Positions 1 through 8,386 of a stretch of DNA of 44,474 bases are shown here, piece by piece. Position 1 is the first letter of the stretch; each line of letters opens with the position of its first letter. The stretch covers positions 1 through 44,474 of the forward strand of contig JAUSJM010000032.1 of the NCBI GenBank assembly GCA_030647265.1, read 5' to 3'. The position numbers were made by a program, and so were the translations under genes. The notes under the pieces are model-generated. The model did no database searches, was not told the DNA's origin, and saw only the letters and a list, made by a program, of their open reading frames with translations. The stretch is from a bacterium (lineage in GTDB: Bacteria; Patescibacteriota; Microgenomatia; Daviesbacterales; UBA10151).

Positions 1-215
1 GATAAAATCTCAGGATCTTTTTTAGCTGCCTTGCTAATTTCTTCCTTTGAAACATCATGAGGATAAAAATTAGCTCCCGGAAAGTTTTGATTCTCCTGAA
101 GTTTATATAAAGGAGCAATCAGTTTTCCGGCTTCAACTAAAAGTTTCAAAACTGTTTTCTCGTTTGAAGAAAGTTTCGGCAGTTTTGGATTAAACTCAAT
201 TAAAGGTTCATTCAT
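1..215 (-). CDS. Possible M49-like peptidase, N-terminal part only
   Basis: The gene starts with ATG at 215 and runs off the left edge after about 71 codons. The N-terminus (MNEPLIEFNPKLPKLSS onward) is soluble and charged, with no signal peptide. The segment KLIAPLYKLQENQNFPGANF followed by YPHDVSKEEI resembles the start of M49-family (dipeptidyl-peptidase III-like) proteins seen in candidate-phyla genomes; this is a recollection of family sequences, not a search, and the zinc-binding HExxxH-type region is outside the window. The ATG directly follows the TAA stop of greA with no spacer, so the two are probably cotranscribed and translationally coupled. Confidence 0.45.
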   Translation of the reverse strand, partial: MNEPLIEFNPKLPKLSSNEKTVLKLLVEAGKLIAPLYKLQENQNFPGANFYPHDVSKEEISKAAKKDPEIL

Positions 216-674
216 TTATGATATCTCCAGTACTTTACATTTATATCTGACAATCGGCGTTGTCACTTCAACAACCTCGCCTTTTTTGGCACCGGCCAAA
301 GCCATGCCCAGAGGCGATTCGTTGGATATTCTTTTCTTGGAAGGATCCGCCTCAACCCTACCTACTATCTTAAATTCATCAATGCCGTCATCCATTTCAA
401 TTTTTACCGTTGAACCGATAACTACAAAAGCATTGCTTAAGGGACTGACTATAACTTTGGCTCCTTTTAAGATGTTTTCCAATTCAGAAATCCGGCTCTC
501 GGCCATAGATTGCTCCTCCAGGGCGGCATCATATTCGGAGTTTTCCGTCAGATCACCGTATTGCCTTGCCTGATTAATCGTTTCGGCGATTTGTCTTCTT
601 CTGGTATTTTTTAGAAATTCCAGCTCTTCCTTGGCCGCAACCAAACCTTTTGATGTTAAATAAACATTTGTCAT
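216..674 (-). CDS. greA: Transcription elongation factor GreA
   Basis: GreA binds the RNA polymerase secondary channel and stimulates cleavage of backtracked transcripts. The 152-aa product has the usual family length and layout: an N-terminal antiparallel coiled coil (about residues 1-75, with the typical TENSEYDAALEEQ tip) and a C-terminal FKBP-like domain (about 80-152, with SPLGMALAGAKKGEVVEV). Start ATG at 674 is preceded by a strong sigma70-type promoter with an unusually short leader. It is followed without a gap by the putative peptidase gene. No oddities seen; identification is firm. Confidence 0.95.
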   Translation of the reverse strand: MTNVYLTSKGLVAAKEELEFLKNTRRRQIAETINQARQYGDLTENSEYDAALEEQSMAESRISELENILKGAKVIVSPLSNAFVVIGSTVKIEMDDGIDEFKIVGRVEADPSKKRISNESPLGMALAGAKKGEVVEVTTPIVRYKCKVLEIS

Positions 675-687
675 AAGCGTAGGGCAA

Positions 688-716
688 ATTTTAGTTTAAG
701 TTTGAACCAATGTCAA
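688..716 (-). promoter_or_regulatory. greA promoter
   Basis: On the minus strand, -35 TTGACA (711-716), 17-bp spacer and -10 TAAAAT (688-693). The predicted transcription start near 681 leaves only about 7 nt before the ATG, so the mRNA would be nearly leaderless. Confidence 0.7.
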
Positions 717-731
717 TTCCCATGCAGTAAC

Positions 732-761
732 TTAGATTACAAATCTCCCGCATGATATAAT
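732..761 (+). promoter_or_regulatory. tRNA-Glu promoter
   Basis: A perfect -10 TATAAT (756-761) with an upstream TG (extended -10) and a weak -35 TTAGAT (732-737) at 18 bp. Transcription would start very near the tRNA 5' end at 771. Confidence 0.55.
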
Positions 762-770
762 TTTAATCGC

Positions 771-844
771 GGCGCGTTCGTCTAGTGGCCTAGGACACTG
801 GATTCTCATTCCAGTAATCAGGGGTTCGAATCCCCTACGCGCTA
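771..844 (+). tRNA. tRNA-Glu (anticodon CTC)
   Basis: A 74-nt cloverleaf can be folded by eye: acceptor GGCGCGT/ACGCGCT (first pair G-U), D arm GTC/GAC, anticodon stem CTGGA/TCCAG with loop TTCTCAT giving anticodon CTC, and T arm AGGGG-TTCGAAT-CCCCT. It decodes GAG. CCA is not encoded (A then CAAAA follows). The last 16 nt plus 2 flanking nt are duplicated about 160 bp downstream. Confidence 0.93.
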
Positions 845-858
845 CAAAACAATAAAAT

Positions 859-886
859 CCTCCCTTTGGGGAGGTTTTTTGTTTTT
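859..886 (+). terminator. Rho-independent terminator after tRNA-Glu
   Basis: Hairpin CCTCCC-TTTG-GGGAGG (859-874) followed by a T-rich tail (TTTTTTGTTTTT). It sits 14 nt after the tRNA and would end its transcript. Confidence 0.85.
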
Positions 887-1092
887 AGTCCGTGTTGAGA
901 TTTTAATCTGCGCTCTACACAGTAGGAAGCGGGTTCAATTCCGACTTTAGTCGGAACAGGATCGTTCACCAAAGGTGAAGGTAGCCCTAATCCCCTACGC
1001 GCTACACACTGGATCTATCTTATTAGGGAAAATACTAGAAATGGAATAGAACTTCCATTGACAGCTACACCTGGGAAAGGTAGGATTGTCTT
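887..1092 (+). other. Non-coding interval with tRNA-tail duplication and hairpins
   Basis: No gene found. It holds a second copy of the tRNA-Glu 3' tail (989-1006, 18 identical bases to 829-846), a T-arm-like string GGGTTCAATTCCGAC (931-945), and short hairpins CCGAC-TTTA-GTCGG (941-954), TTCACC-AAA-GGTGAA (965-979) and AATGGAA/TTCCATT (1040-1059). The tail copy is the pattern left by site-specific integration into a tRNA gene, or by a partial tRNA duplication. No integrase is nearby. Confidence 0.6.
989..1006 (+). repeat. Direct repeat of tRNA-Glu 3' end (att-like)
   Basis: The 18-bp string AATCCCCTACGCGCTACA occurs at 829-846 (inside and just after the tRNA) and again at 989-1006. Tyrosine-recombinase elements typically regenerate a tRNA 3' end and leave such a copy at the far end. 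The intervening 142 bp is too short for an element, so it would be a remnant. Confidence 0.6.
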
Positions 1093-2586
1093 ATGCTCCA
1101 AACTGCCATTCTTCCCTTTCAACAACCTCTGACACTAAAGAAAAAATTATCTTTTAAAATTATTTTTATTCTTATTTTAGCTGTCATTATTCCTCTTACC
1201 CTCAGTATGATTTTCTCCGGATCGGATGCAGTTAAAAAAAGCCTACCTCTTTTTCTTCTGGCTTTATCCATCGGGTCATTTTTGATCTGGAAACTTTTAA
1301 AACCATTAGAAGAGATCTACCAGGGAACTCTGGTGCTGGCAAAAGGTGAGTTGGGACACCGTTTCAACCTCCATACCGATGATGAGCTGGAACTCATCTC
1401 TAACTCTTTAAACACCATTACCCAAGCCTTAAGCGGCACCATTCAGACCATTTCTCAGGATAAAGACTCTCTTGTATCTGAAAGAAATAAACTTAATACA
1501 ATTATTGCCTCCATTACAGACGGGGTGATTGTTTTAGACTTGCAGCGTGATGTTTTGTTGGCCAATGCCGCGGCAGAAAAAATGCTGGGCTTACCTATTC
1601 AAACTATGGCCGGTAAACCCGTTGATCAACTTATCAGCTTAAAGAATTCTCTCGGTACACTCACTACAGTCCAGGAATACTGCCAAAAACCACCTGCCTC
1701 CAATGCCCCCCTGATCCTCACTTTAAGCAGCAGAAATGGCCAGGAAACCCAAGTGAGGTTTACCGTAGCGCAAATTGTCGAGGGAATTCAGGCAGATCTA
1801 GGTTGTATTTTAATTTTCCATGACATCTCAGCCGACAAGGCTTTTGAACAGATGCAAATTGATTTTGTCTCCATGGCTTCCCACGAATTCCGCACCCCTT
1901 TAACCAGTGTCATTGATTACCTTTCCATTATCGCCGATGAGGGAAAAAAGAAACTAGGACCGGAATTGGCAGGATTTGTGGACCGCGCCCTAATATCCGC
2001 TCAACAGATGACAGCATTAGTGGATAACATCTTAAACGTTTCCAAGATCGAAAGGAGATCACTCTCTATCGATTTACAACCTCTGGACTGGAAAAAACAC
2101 CTGACCGACTTTGTCGATAATACCAAAGTCCTCGCCACCCAAAAAAGGATTTCTCTCCGTCTCAAACTTCCTACCCAAACTATTCCTAAGGTATTAGTCG
2201 ACCAAGTAAGAATTAACGAAGTCTTAAACAACTTGATCAGCAACGCCATCTCTTATACTAAAGAGGGGGGTAAAATCGAGGTCGGAGTCAAGGTAGAACT
2301 GAAAGAGATTGTAACCTATGTCGCAGACAACGGTAAAGGAATTCCCGAGGAAGCTTTACCCCATCTTTTTGGCAAATTTTACAGGGTAACCGGGGCCTTA
2401 GAAGAAGGGAATAAAGGCTCAGGGTTGGGACTTTACATCACCAAATCCATTATTGATCTCCACCACGGCAGGGTTTGGGTAGAATCAAAGGTGGGACAAG
2501 GTTCAACTTTCTATTTCAGCTTACCAATAGCAGATAGTGCCCAAGCTCACCCCACTATTGTGGAACTTCAACCCAAGGCTGCTTGA
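1093..2586 (+). CDS. Membrane sensor histidine kinase (HAMP-PAS-HisKA-HATPase)
   Basis: A 497-aa two-component sensor. Two membrane helices lie at about residues 22-41 and 50-69 with almost no extracellular loop between them. They are followed by HAMP (about 66-118), a PAS-like domain (about 130-245), HisKA with the phospho-acceptor in SHEFRTPL (His264), and HATPase_c with N-box NEVLNNLISNAISY, G1 DNGKGIP and G2 GSGLGLYI. The tiny loop suggests sensing in the membrane, HAMP or cytoplasmic PAS rather than of an external ligand. The ATG at 1093 has a purine-rich AAGGTAGG upstream. The partner regulator starts 31 bp downstream. Cognate signal unknown. Confidence 0.9.
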   Translation: MLQTAILPFQQPLTLKKKLSFKIIFILILAVIIPLTLSMIFSGSDAVKKSLPLFLLALSIGSFLIWKLLKPLEEIYQGTLVLAKGELGHRFNLHTDDELELISNSLNTITQALSGTIQTISQDKDSLVSERNKLNTIIASITDGVIVLDLQRDVLLANAAAEKMLGLPIQTMAGKPVDQLISLKNSLGTLTTVQEYCQKPPASNAPLILTLSSRNGQETQVRFTVAQIVEGIQADLGCILIFHDISADKAFEQMQIDFVSMASHEFRTPLTSVIDYLSIIADEGKKKLGPELAGFVDRALISAQQMTALVDNILNVSKIERRSLSIDLQPLDWKKHLTDFVDNTKVLATQKRISLRLKLPTQTIPKVLVDQVRINEVLNNLISNAISYTKEGGKIEVGVKVELKEIVTYVADNGKGIPEEALPHLFGKFYRVTGALEEGNKGSGLGLYITKSIIDLHHGRVWVESKVGQGSTFYFSLPIADSAQAHPTIVELQPKAA

Positions 2587-2617
2587 CAAGTAGAGTAGAA
2601 AAATCTAACATAAGTGT

Positions 2618-3025
2618 GTGCCTACCTCTAAAAAAATCCTTCTTGTTGAAGATGAAACTTTTATTGCTGATATCTATGCCAGAGAGCTCAGTAAAGCGGG
2701 TTTTCAGGTCAAGGTAGCCAAAGATGGCACTACCGGGCTGAAAACTTTGGAAGAGGAAAAGTTTGATCTGTTGCTTTTGGATATCATGCTTCCGGGAATT
2801 CACGGACTGGAGTTACTCAGGCAGTGGAAGTTGAAACACCCTGATGACACCATGCCGATTTTACTGCTCACTAACCTGGGGCAGGAAGAGGTCATCAAAG
2901 AAGCTTTTACCTTAGGAGCCCGGGGGTATCTTATTAAAGCTTCTTATACCCCTAAACAAATTGTAGATGAGATTGTCAATGCCATATCAAACAAACCCAT
3001 CGCTCCCCCCGCCCCCTCAGCCTAA
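2618..3025 (+). CDS. Receiver-only response regulator (CheY-like)
   Basis: A 135-aa single receiver domain: acidic pair in LLVEDETF (Glu11/Asp12), phospho-acceptor Asp55 in LLLLDIMLPG, and the conserved Lys in GYLIKAS. There is no DNA-binding or enzymatic output domain, only a short Pro/Ala tail. The start is GTG at 2618; no clear ribosome site is visible. It follows the histidine kinase by 31 bp and is almost certainly its phosphorylation partner. Without an output domain it must act by protein contact or pass phosphate onward; the target is not visible here. It converges with hppA with an 8-bp gap. Confidence 0.88.
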   Translation: MPTSKKILLVEDETFIADIYARELSKAGFQVKVAKDGTTGLKTLEEEKFDLLLLDIMLPGIHGLELLRQWKLKHPDDTMPILLLTNLGQEEVIKEAFTLGARGYLIKASYTPKQIVDEIVNAISNKPIAPPAPSA

Positions 3026-3033
3026 ACCAATCC

Positions 3034-5040
3034 CTATCTTAAAAATGGAACCAAGAGTAAAGCTACAATATTAGCTACTTTGATCATGGGGTTTATAGCT
3101 GGACCGGCGGTATCTTTATAAGGATCACCCACTGTATCACCGGTTACTGCTGCCTGGTGGGCTGGAGATTTTTTACCTCCTAAGTTTCCTGCCTCAATAT
3201 ACTTTTTAGCGTTATCCCAAGCAGCCCCCCCGGTAGTCATGGAGATAGCCACAAAGATACCGGTAACAATAATGCCTACCAAAAGCCCTCCCAAAGCTGC
3301 CGGACCTAAAAATAGTCCCACTAGTACCGGAGCAGCCACCGGAATAAGAGCTGGCAGTAACATCTCCTTTTGAGCAGCTTCTGTCACAATAGCCACCGCT
3401 CTGGCATAATCAGGTTTGGCTTTCCCGGTCATAATACCTTTAATCTCTTTAAACTGACGCCTCACTTCGTTGACCACAGCATAAGCTGCTTTTCCTACCG
3501 CCTCCATGGCCAAGGCTCCGAAAAAGTAAGGCAGGGCTCCACCGATAAATAAACCGATGATGACGTTGGGATCAGACAAAGAAAAAACTGCCTCTTTTCC
3601 TGCTGCTGTAAGTTCCTGGGCATAGGAAGCAAAAAGCACCAAGGCCGCCAAACCAGCAGAGGCAATAGCATAGCCTTTGGTAACTGCCTTGGTAGTATTT
3701 CCTACTGCATCCAAAGGATCTGTTACCTCACGGACCGACTCAGGAAGCTCGGCCATCTCAGCAATTCCCCCGGCATTATCGGTAATTGGTCCGTAAGCAT
3801 CTATCGCTACCACAATACCGGTCATGGAGAGCATGGCCACAGCGGCGATAGCAATTCCATAAATTCCGGCCAAGGAGAAAGCTATTAGAATGGCAGCGCT
3901 AATCAAAATGATGGGCAAAAGAGTAGACTTCATGGAAACTGCTAAACCAGCAATAACGTTCGTTCCATGTCCGGTTGTGGAAGCTTGGGCAATACTTTTT
4001 ACCGGGTTATAGCTAGTCGAGGTATAGTACTCGGTAATGAGCACCATTCCCACTGTCACTGCCAAACCAAGAAGAGAGGAAAGGTAGAGATTCATCACGG
4101 AGTATTGACCGTTATCTCCCATCAAAGCAGAAGTTAGAGGATAAAAGGCTGCTGCTGAAAGGATCGCTGATACTGCCAAACCTTTATATAAAGCCCCCAT
4201 GATATTTTTACCCCCTCCTAGGCTGACAAAGAAAGTGCCGATAATTGAAGCCACGATAGAAGCTGCCCCTAAAAGGAGCGGGTAAACAATGGCATTCCCG
4301 AAGTTGGCAAAAACCAAACTTCCTAAAAGGATAGCTGCTACCGAGGTAACAGCATAAGTTTCAAAAAGGTCTGCTGCCATACCGGCATCATCACCCACGT
4401 TATCACCCACATTATCAGCAATCACTCCTGGGTTCCGGGGATCATCCTCCGGAATTCCTGCCTCGATCTTTCCCACCATGTCTGTTCCCACATCTGCCCC
4501 TTTGGTAAAGATTCCCCCTCCTAATCTGGCAAAAACCGAGATGAGACTTCCTCCAAAACCCAAACCTATTAAAGCTTTGACGTCCGAAGTTAAGAAATAA
4601 AATCCAGCCACAGATAAAAGACCCAAACCTACCACCATCAGTCCTGTCACTGCTCCCCCTTTAAAGGCCACATCTAAAGCCTGGGCTAAACCTCCTTTGG
4701 CAGCTTCCGCGGTTCTCACATTAGCCCTTACTGCCACATTCATACCGATATAGCCTGCCAGAGCTGAGGCTACAGCTCCCACTAAAAACCCTAAAGCACT
4801 GTTTTGACCCAGGAAATACCAGAGGGGAATAAAAAGCAAAGCCGCCACAATAGAGATAGTCCGATACTGTTTATTGAGGTAAGCACCAGCCCCTTCCTGG
4901 ATGGCTTGGGCAATTTCTTGCATCTTCTTATTGCCGGAAGGAAGCTTCAAGATCCATTGGGCTAAAGCTAAACCGTATGCTAAAGCAGCCACAGAGGCCA
5001 GTAAAATTACCAACTTTGCGTGTGCTAAAACGAATTCCAT
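3034..5040 (-). CDS. hppA: Membrane H+-translocating pyrophosphatase, K+-independent type
   Basis: A 668-aa integral membrane pyrophosphatase that couples PPi hydrolysis to ion export. The signature loops are intact: [20 protein letters not shown] and then [18 protein letters not shown], and a C-terminal loop with [13 protein letters not shown] and [15 protein letters not shown]. The K+-dependence site reads [10 protein letters not shown]: Lys (instead of Ala) plus the Thr three residues later is the K+-independent signature, and that subfamily is known to pump protons. About 16 membrane helices are expected. In a fermentative small-genome cell it would build a proton gradient from biosynthetic PPi. 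The ATG at 5040 is preceded by AAATTTAGGAG (AGGAG, very close to the ATG). Confidence 0.95.
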   Translation of the reverse strand: MEFVLAHAKLVILLASVAALAYGLALAQWILKLPSGNKKMQEIAQAIQEGAGAYLNKQYRTISIVAALLFIPLWYFLGQNSALGFLVGAVASALAGYIGMNVAVRANVRTAEAAKGGLAQALDVAFKGGAVTGLMVVGLGLLSVAGFYFLTSDVKALIGLGFGGSLISVFARLGGGIFTKGADVGTDMVGKIEAGIPEDDPRNPGVIADNVGDNVGDDAGMAADLFETYAVTSVAAILLGSLVFANFGNAIVYPLLLGAASIVASIIGTFFVSLGGGKNIMGALYKGLAVSAILSAAAFYPLTSALMGDNGQYSVMNLYLSSLLGLAVTVGMVLITEYYTSTSYNPVKSIAQASTTGHGTNVIAGLAVSMKSTLLPIILISAAILIAFSLAGIYGIAIAAVAMLSMTGIVVAIDAYGPITDNAGGIAEMAELPESVREVTDPLDAVGNTTKAVTKGYAIASAGLAALVLFASYAQELTAAGKEAVFSLSDPNVIIGLFIGGALPYFFGALAMEAVGKAAYAVVNEVRRQFKEIKGIMTGKAKPDYARAVAIVTEAAQKEMLLPALIPVAAPVLVGLFLGPAALGGLLVGIIVTGIFVAISMTTGGAAWDNAKKYIEAGNLGGKKSPAHQAAVTGDTVGDPYKDTAGPAINPMIKVANIVALLLVPFLR

Positions 5041-5090
5041 CTCCTAAATTTACTATGAGGCCAGCACTCTCGTCAAGGAGGACTTTCCCC

Positions 5091-5121
5091 TAGCCTCACA
5101 AGGACCAACCTTGCAAGGCTA
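5091..5121. repeat. Inverted repeat between hppA and the nucleotidyltransferase gene
   Basis: TAGCCTcaCAAGG and CCTTGcaAGGCTA face each other across ACCAA, giving a 13-bp stem with two mismatched positions. It begins 2 bp beyond the stop of the minus-strand gene at 5124, so it may help end that transcript, though there is no T-run. Confidence 0.45.
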
Positions 5122-5123
5122 AA

Positions 5124-5747
5124 TTAAAGCTCCCTACCTGTTTCAGCTAAAAACTTTCCAAATTCTTCTAAGTTGGTAATTCCTCTCTCTAACACAGCTT
5201 GGTAAATGTCCATGCTAAAAATTTGCTTTCTGTATTTCGGATTTGAGGCTATTTGACTTTTTATTTCTAATATTATTCTTCTTTTATCATCAGTAATCTT
5301 ATTTTTAAGTTCCTCTGTTTTAGCTTTGCCTCTTGCATCTTTTTCAAGTATAAAGTGCAAATCTAACTTCCAAGTTAGTGGATTTGATCCTCGCATTTCA
5401 ATTGGTGTAATATCTTTACCAAAGTACTTTAGTCCAATATAAAGGCTTTGAGGAGAATTAGGATTACTATTATTAAACCTGGCTATATTGTCAGAGAAAG
5501 TAACATCTATCTTATATATGGTTTTTACTACTAATTGTTTTATTACCTCGGCAACTACTTCTTTGTCTAACTTGCCTACAACTATTTCTAAATCTATATC
5601 TCTCCAAGTCATAACTCCTAAGGCCAAACTACCAACAATGTGAGGTTCTCCAAATTCTTTCAAGAGATTCATAAGATCAAGGTCCTCTAAAACACCCTGA
5701 GCCTCTTTTTGTAACTCGTCTTGCTGATTTAAGAGATCATGAGGCAT
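5124..5747 (-). CDS. Nucleotidyltransferase-fold protein
   Basis: A 207-aa soluble protein. The N-terminal half has the polymerase-beta-type nucleotidyltransferase signature: GS in HIVGSLALG followed by the acidic pair DID in TWRDIDLEIVVG (about residues 37-55). The middle (VDVTFSDNIARF-like strand, then GLKYFGKDITPIEMRGSNP) and the helical C-terminus do not match a family I can name. Such proteins transfer nucleotides to small molecules, RNA or partner proteins; the substrate is unknown. No HEPN partner or antitoxin gene is adjacent. The ATG at 5747 lies only 6 nt after a TATAAT box, so its message would be leaderless. Confidence 0.7.
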   Translation of the reverse strand: MPHDLLNQQDELQKEAQGVLEDLDLMNLLKEFGEPHIVGSLALGVMTWRDIDLEIVVGKLDKEVVAEVIKQLVVKTIYKIDVTFSDNIARFNNSNPNSPQSLYIGLKYFGKDITPIEMRGSNPLTWKLDLHFILEKDARGKAKTEELKNKITDDKRRIILEIKSQIASNPKYRKQIFSMDIYQAVLERGITNLEEFGKFLAETGREL

Positions 5748-5753
5748 ATCCTG

Positions 5754-5759
5754 ATTATA
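5754..5759 (-). promoter_or_regulatory. Extended -10 box of the nucleotidyltransferase gene
   Basis: The minus strand reads TGTTATAAT, an extended -10 with TATAAT at 5754-5759, 6 nt before the ATG. No good -35 is seen at 16-18 bp. Confidence 0.45.
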
Positions 5760-5773
5760 ACATTACCTCTACT

Positions 5774-5810
5774 GTCCACCCCCAGGGTGGATTAGCTTGA
5801 CACCTGCGGA
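5774..5810 (+). repeat. REP-like palindromic element, diverged copy C
   Basis: TCCACCC-CCA-GGGTGGA (5775-5791) is followed by ATTAGCTTGACACCTGCGGAT. Compared with copies A (8977) and B (16306), the stem has a compensated T-A to C-G change and the downstream TTGACACCT is retained, so the hairpin is conserved as a structure. It lies between two minus-strand genes. Confidence 0.7.
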
Positions 5811-5875
5811 TTTTCTAAAATGATTGAGGCTAAATTTATACTAAAATTCTGAATAACTTTTTCTGGATAACCTTT

Positions 5876-8290
5876 TTAGGCTAAAGCAGAGTAGGGTACA
5901 TGGTGTTGTTGTTTGAAAGATTTGGGAGCAGGAGGTCTGGTTAAAGCTACCTTTAAAACATCATCCATGTGTTTGACAAAGACAAACTTGACATCGTTTT
6001 GGACATAATCAGGAATATCCTCCAAATCCTTCCTATTGTTTTCCGGAGCAATAATGGTTCTCACTCCTGCCCGATGAGCTGCTATAACCTTTTCTTTTAA
6101 ACCACCTATTTCTAACACCCTGCCTCTTAAAGTTACCTCTCCTGTCATAGAAACATATTTTTTTACTGGAATCTTAGTGAAGGCAGAAATAATAGCTGTA
6201 GTTAAAGCAATACCTGCTGAGGGCCCATCTTTAGGGATTGCTCCTTCCGGTACATGAACATGGACATCTACCTTATAGAAAAACCTCTCTGGCAGACCTA
6301 ATTCCCTCCAATGAGACCTGACATAAGATAGAGCTGCCTGGCCTGATTCTTTCATCACATCCCCCAGTTGCCCTGTTAAGAGAAGCTGTCCTTTACCGGG
6401 CATTAGGGTAACCTCAATAAAGATAATATCTCCACCCGCTTCTGACCAGGACATTCCGGTGACAGTTCCTACAGTATCTTCTACCTCTGCCAGTTCCGGC
6501 AGGAACTTAGCCGGCCCCAAAAGTTTAGCCACTTCTTCGGGGGTAATGTTAAAGCTTTTTTCTTTATTTCCTTCAGCAATCTTTCGGGCAACTTTACGGA
6601 TGACTGCCGCCAGCTCTCTTTCTAAGTTCCTTACTCCTGCTTCCCGGGTGTATTTTTGGATAATTTCATGGATGGCCTCATCGGTAAAAATAATCTTACT
6701 CTCTTTCAGCCCATGGCTTTTTACCTGCTTGGGAATTAAGAATTTCCGGGCGATATGAAACTTTTCATCCTCAGTGTATCCTGCGTAACGAATAATCTCC
6801 AAACGGTCCCGCAACGCCGGTGGGATGGTGTCTAAAATATTGGCGGTAGTGATAAACATGACGTTTGATAAATCAAAAGGCACCTCCAGATAGTGATCGG
6901 AGAAAGCGTTATTTTGTTCCGGATCCAAAGCTTCCAGTAAAGCCGCGGAAGGGTCTCCCCGGTAATCCAAACCTACCTTGTCAATTTCATCCAACATGAA
7001 GACCGGGTTGACCATTCCCGCAGTTTTAATGCCCTGGATAATCCTTCCCGGCATGGAACCGACATAAGTCCTTCTGTGTCCCCGAATCTCCGCCTCATCC
7101 CGGATCCCTCCCAGGGAGGCTTTGACAAATTTTCTGCCCAAAGCCCGGGCAATGGACTTGCCGATAGAAGTCTTCCCTGTACCGGGAGGTCCAACAAAAC
7201 AAAGGATCGGTCCCCTTGTTTGCCCGGAAAGTTTATGGACTGCCAGATATTCCAGGATCCTTTCTTTAACCTTAGCTAAACCATAATGGTCTTCATCTAA
7301 AACCCCCTCTGCCTTTTTCATATCTACCTTAGCCTTACCTTCTGCCTTCCAGGGAAGATCTGTTAACCACTCCAGATAATTTCTTTTATAGGAAGCCTCA
7401 GGATTAAGTTGGGACATCTTAGCCAGGGAAGAAAGTTCTTTCAGAGCCTTCTCTCTGACCTCCTTTGGCATCCCAGAACGTTTAATCTTGGTTTCGAACT
7501 CCCGGATTTCCTGGTTTTGTCCCCCGTCCCCTTCACCCAACTCCTCTTCAATCGAACGCATTTGCTCCCTAAGTATTGCTTCCCGGGTCATCTTGGAAAC
7601 CCGCTCCTGGGTTTTATTGGAGATATTTTGGGAGATCTCTAAAATCTTTAACTCTTTTGCTAAAAGCTCGGATAATCTCTGCAGCCTCTCCGCTGCTGAG
7701 ACCATCTCCAAGAGTTGTTGTTTATCAATGGTTTTAAAATCAATAGCTTGAGCAATAGAGTTTACTAAAAGGTTAGGGTCTTCGTTTTGGGAAACCATAG
7801 CCCAGTTGGACAAAGTTCCGGGATCAAACAAGGGATTTCCACCCAGCTCGATAAAACGGCGAAACTGTTCCTTGACCGTCCGGGTCATCGCTTCCGTCTC
7901 TTCATTCTTTTCATAAAGCTCGGGGATCTCCTCCACTTCTGCCTCCAGATAAGTCTCAGTTTGAGTGTAGTTTTTCAGGAAAACCCGGGCCAATCCTTCC
8001 GCAGAAACGGTATACTCCCCTTCAGGGTTTTTAATCATCCGTTTCAAAAGACAGACCGTTCCTACCTGGTAAAGATCTTTATCTCCCGGATCCTCCACCC
8101 GGCTATTTTTCTGAGTCACAAAAACAATCTGCCGATTACCACTCCAAGCTTGATCTAAAGCGGTTTTGGATTTTAAACGCCCGGAAACGATGGGCAAAGA
8201 AGTACCCGGGAACATCACTGTATCCCGAAGCGGTCCTACTGGTAATTTTTCCGGAAGTTTATTTGTTGACATCGGGTAATCGTTTATCAT
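5876..8290 (-). CDS. lon: ATP-dependent protease Lon
   Basis: An 804-aa LonA: N-terminal substrate-binding LON domain (about 12-210), coiled-coil linker with TREAILREQMRSIEEELGEG, AAA+ module with Walker A GPPGTGKTS and Walker B VFMLDEIDK, sensor region, and a C-terminal protease domain with the Ser-Lys dyad (Ser in PKDGPSAGIA, Lys in RVLEIGGLKEK). It degrades misfolded and regulatory proteins in the cytosol. ATG at 8290 is used here, but the Met seven codons in (before STNKLPEK) is equally possible; neither has a clear Shine-Dalgarno. A CIRCE-like operator overlaps its promoter, suggesting HrcA control. Confidence 0.96.
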   Translation of the reverse strand: MINDYPMSTNKLPEKLPVGPLRDTVMFPGTSLPIVSGRLKSKTALDQAWSGNRQIVFVTQKNSRVEDPGDKDLYQVGTVCLLKRMIKNPEGEYTVSAEGLARVFLKNYTQTETYLEAEVEEIPELYEKNEETEAMTRTVKEQFRRFIELGGNPLFDPGTLSNWAMVSQNEDPNLLVNSIAQAIDFKTIDKQQLLEMVSAAERLQRLSELLAKELKILEISQNISNKTQERVSKMTREAILREQMRSIEEELGEGDGGQNQEIREFETKIKRSGMPKEVREKALKELSSLAKMSQLNPEASYKRNYLEWLTDLPWKAEGKAKVDMKKAEGVLDEDHYGLAKVKERILEYLAVHKLSGQTRGPILCFVGPPGTGKTSIGKSIARALGRKFVKASLGGIRDEAEIRGHRRTYVGSMPGRIIQGIKTAGMVNPVFMLDEIDKVGLDYRGDPSAALLEALDPEQNNAFSDHYLEVPFDLSNVMFITTANILDTIPPALRDRLEIIRYAGYTEDEKFHIARKFLIPKQVKSHGLKESKIIFTDEAIHEIIQKYTREAGVRNLERELAAVIRKVARKIAEGNKEKSFNITPEEVAKLLGPAKFLPELAEVEDTVGTVTGMSWSEAGGDIIFIEVTLMPGKGQLLLTGQLGDVMKESGQAALSYVRSHWRELGLPERFFYKVDVHVHVPEGAIPKDGPSAGIALTTAIISAFTKIPVKKYVSMTGEVTLRGRVLEIGGLKEKVIAAHRAGVRTIIAPENNRKDLEDIPDYVQNDVKFVFVKHMDDVLKVALTRPPAPKSFKQQHHVPYSALA

Positions 8291-8309
8291 AACTAATTTA
8301 GCTTCAAAA

Positions 8310-8336
8310 CTAGCAGTAGTTTAGCATGAGTGCTAA
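8310..8336 (-). promoter_or_regulatory. CIRCE-like HrcA operator upstream of lon
   Basis: On the minus strand TTAGCACTC, nine bases, then TACTGCTAG. The first half is a perfect CIRCE half-site, the spacer is exactly 9, and the second half matches GAGTGCTAA at 6 of 9. It overlaps the spacer and -10 of the lon promoter, as expected for a repressor site. hrcA itself is not in the window. Confidence 0.6.
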
Positions 8337-8346
8337 AGTATTGCAA
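8318..8346 (-). promoter_or_regulatory. lon promoter
   Basis: -35 TTGCAA (8341-8346), 17-bp spacer, -10 TAAACT (8318-8323). Transcription would start near 8311, about 20 nt before the ATG. Confidence 0.6.
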
Positions 8347-8386
8347 CCCCTACAATAAACACTATACCACGAACTTAAAACTAATA

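Noticed and set aside
286-573. Plus-strand open frame inside greA
   Set aside because: Antisense to a firmly identified gene, with no ribosome site and a low-complexity product.
887-1008. Second functional tRNA gene
   Set aside because: Only a 3' tail copy and a T-arm-like string are present; no acceptor, D or anticodon arm can be folded.
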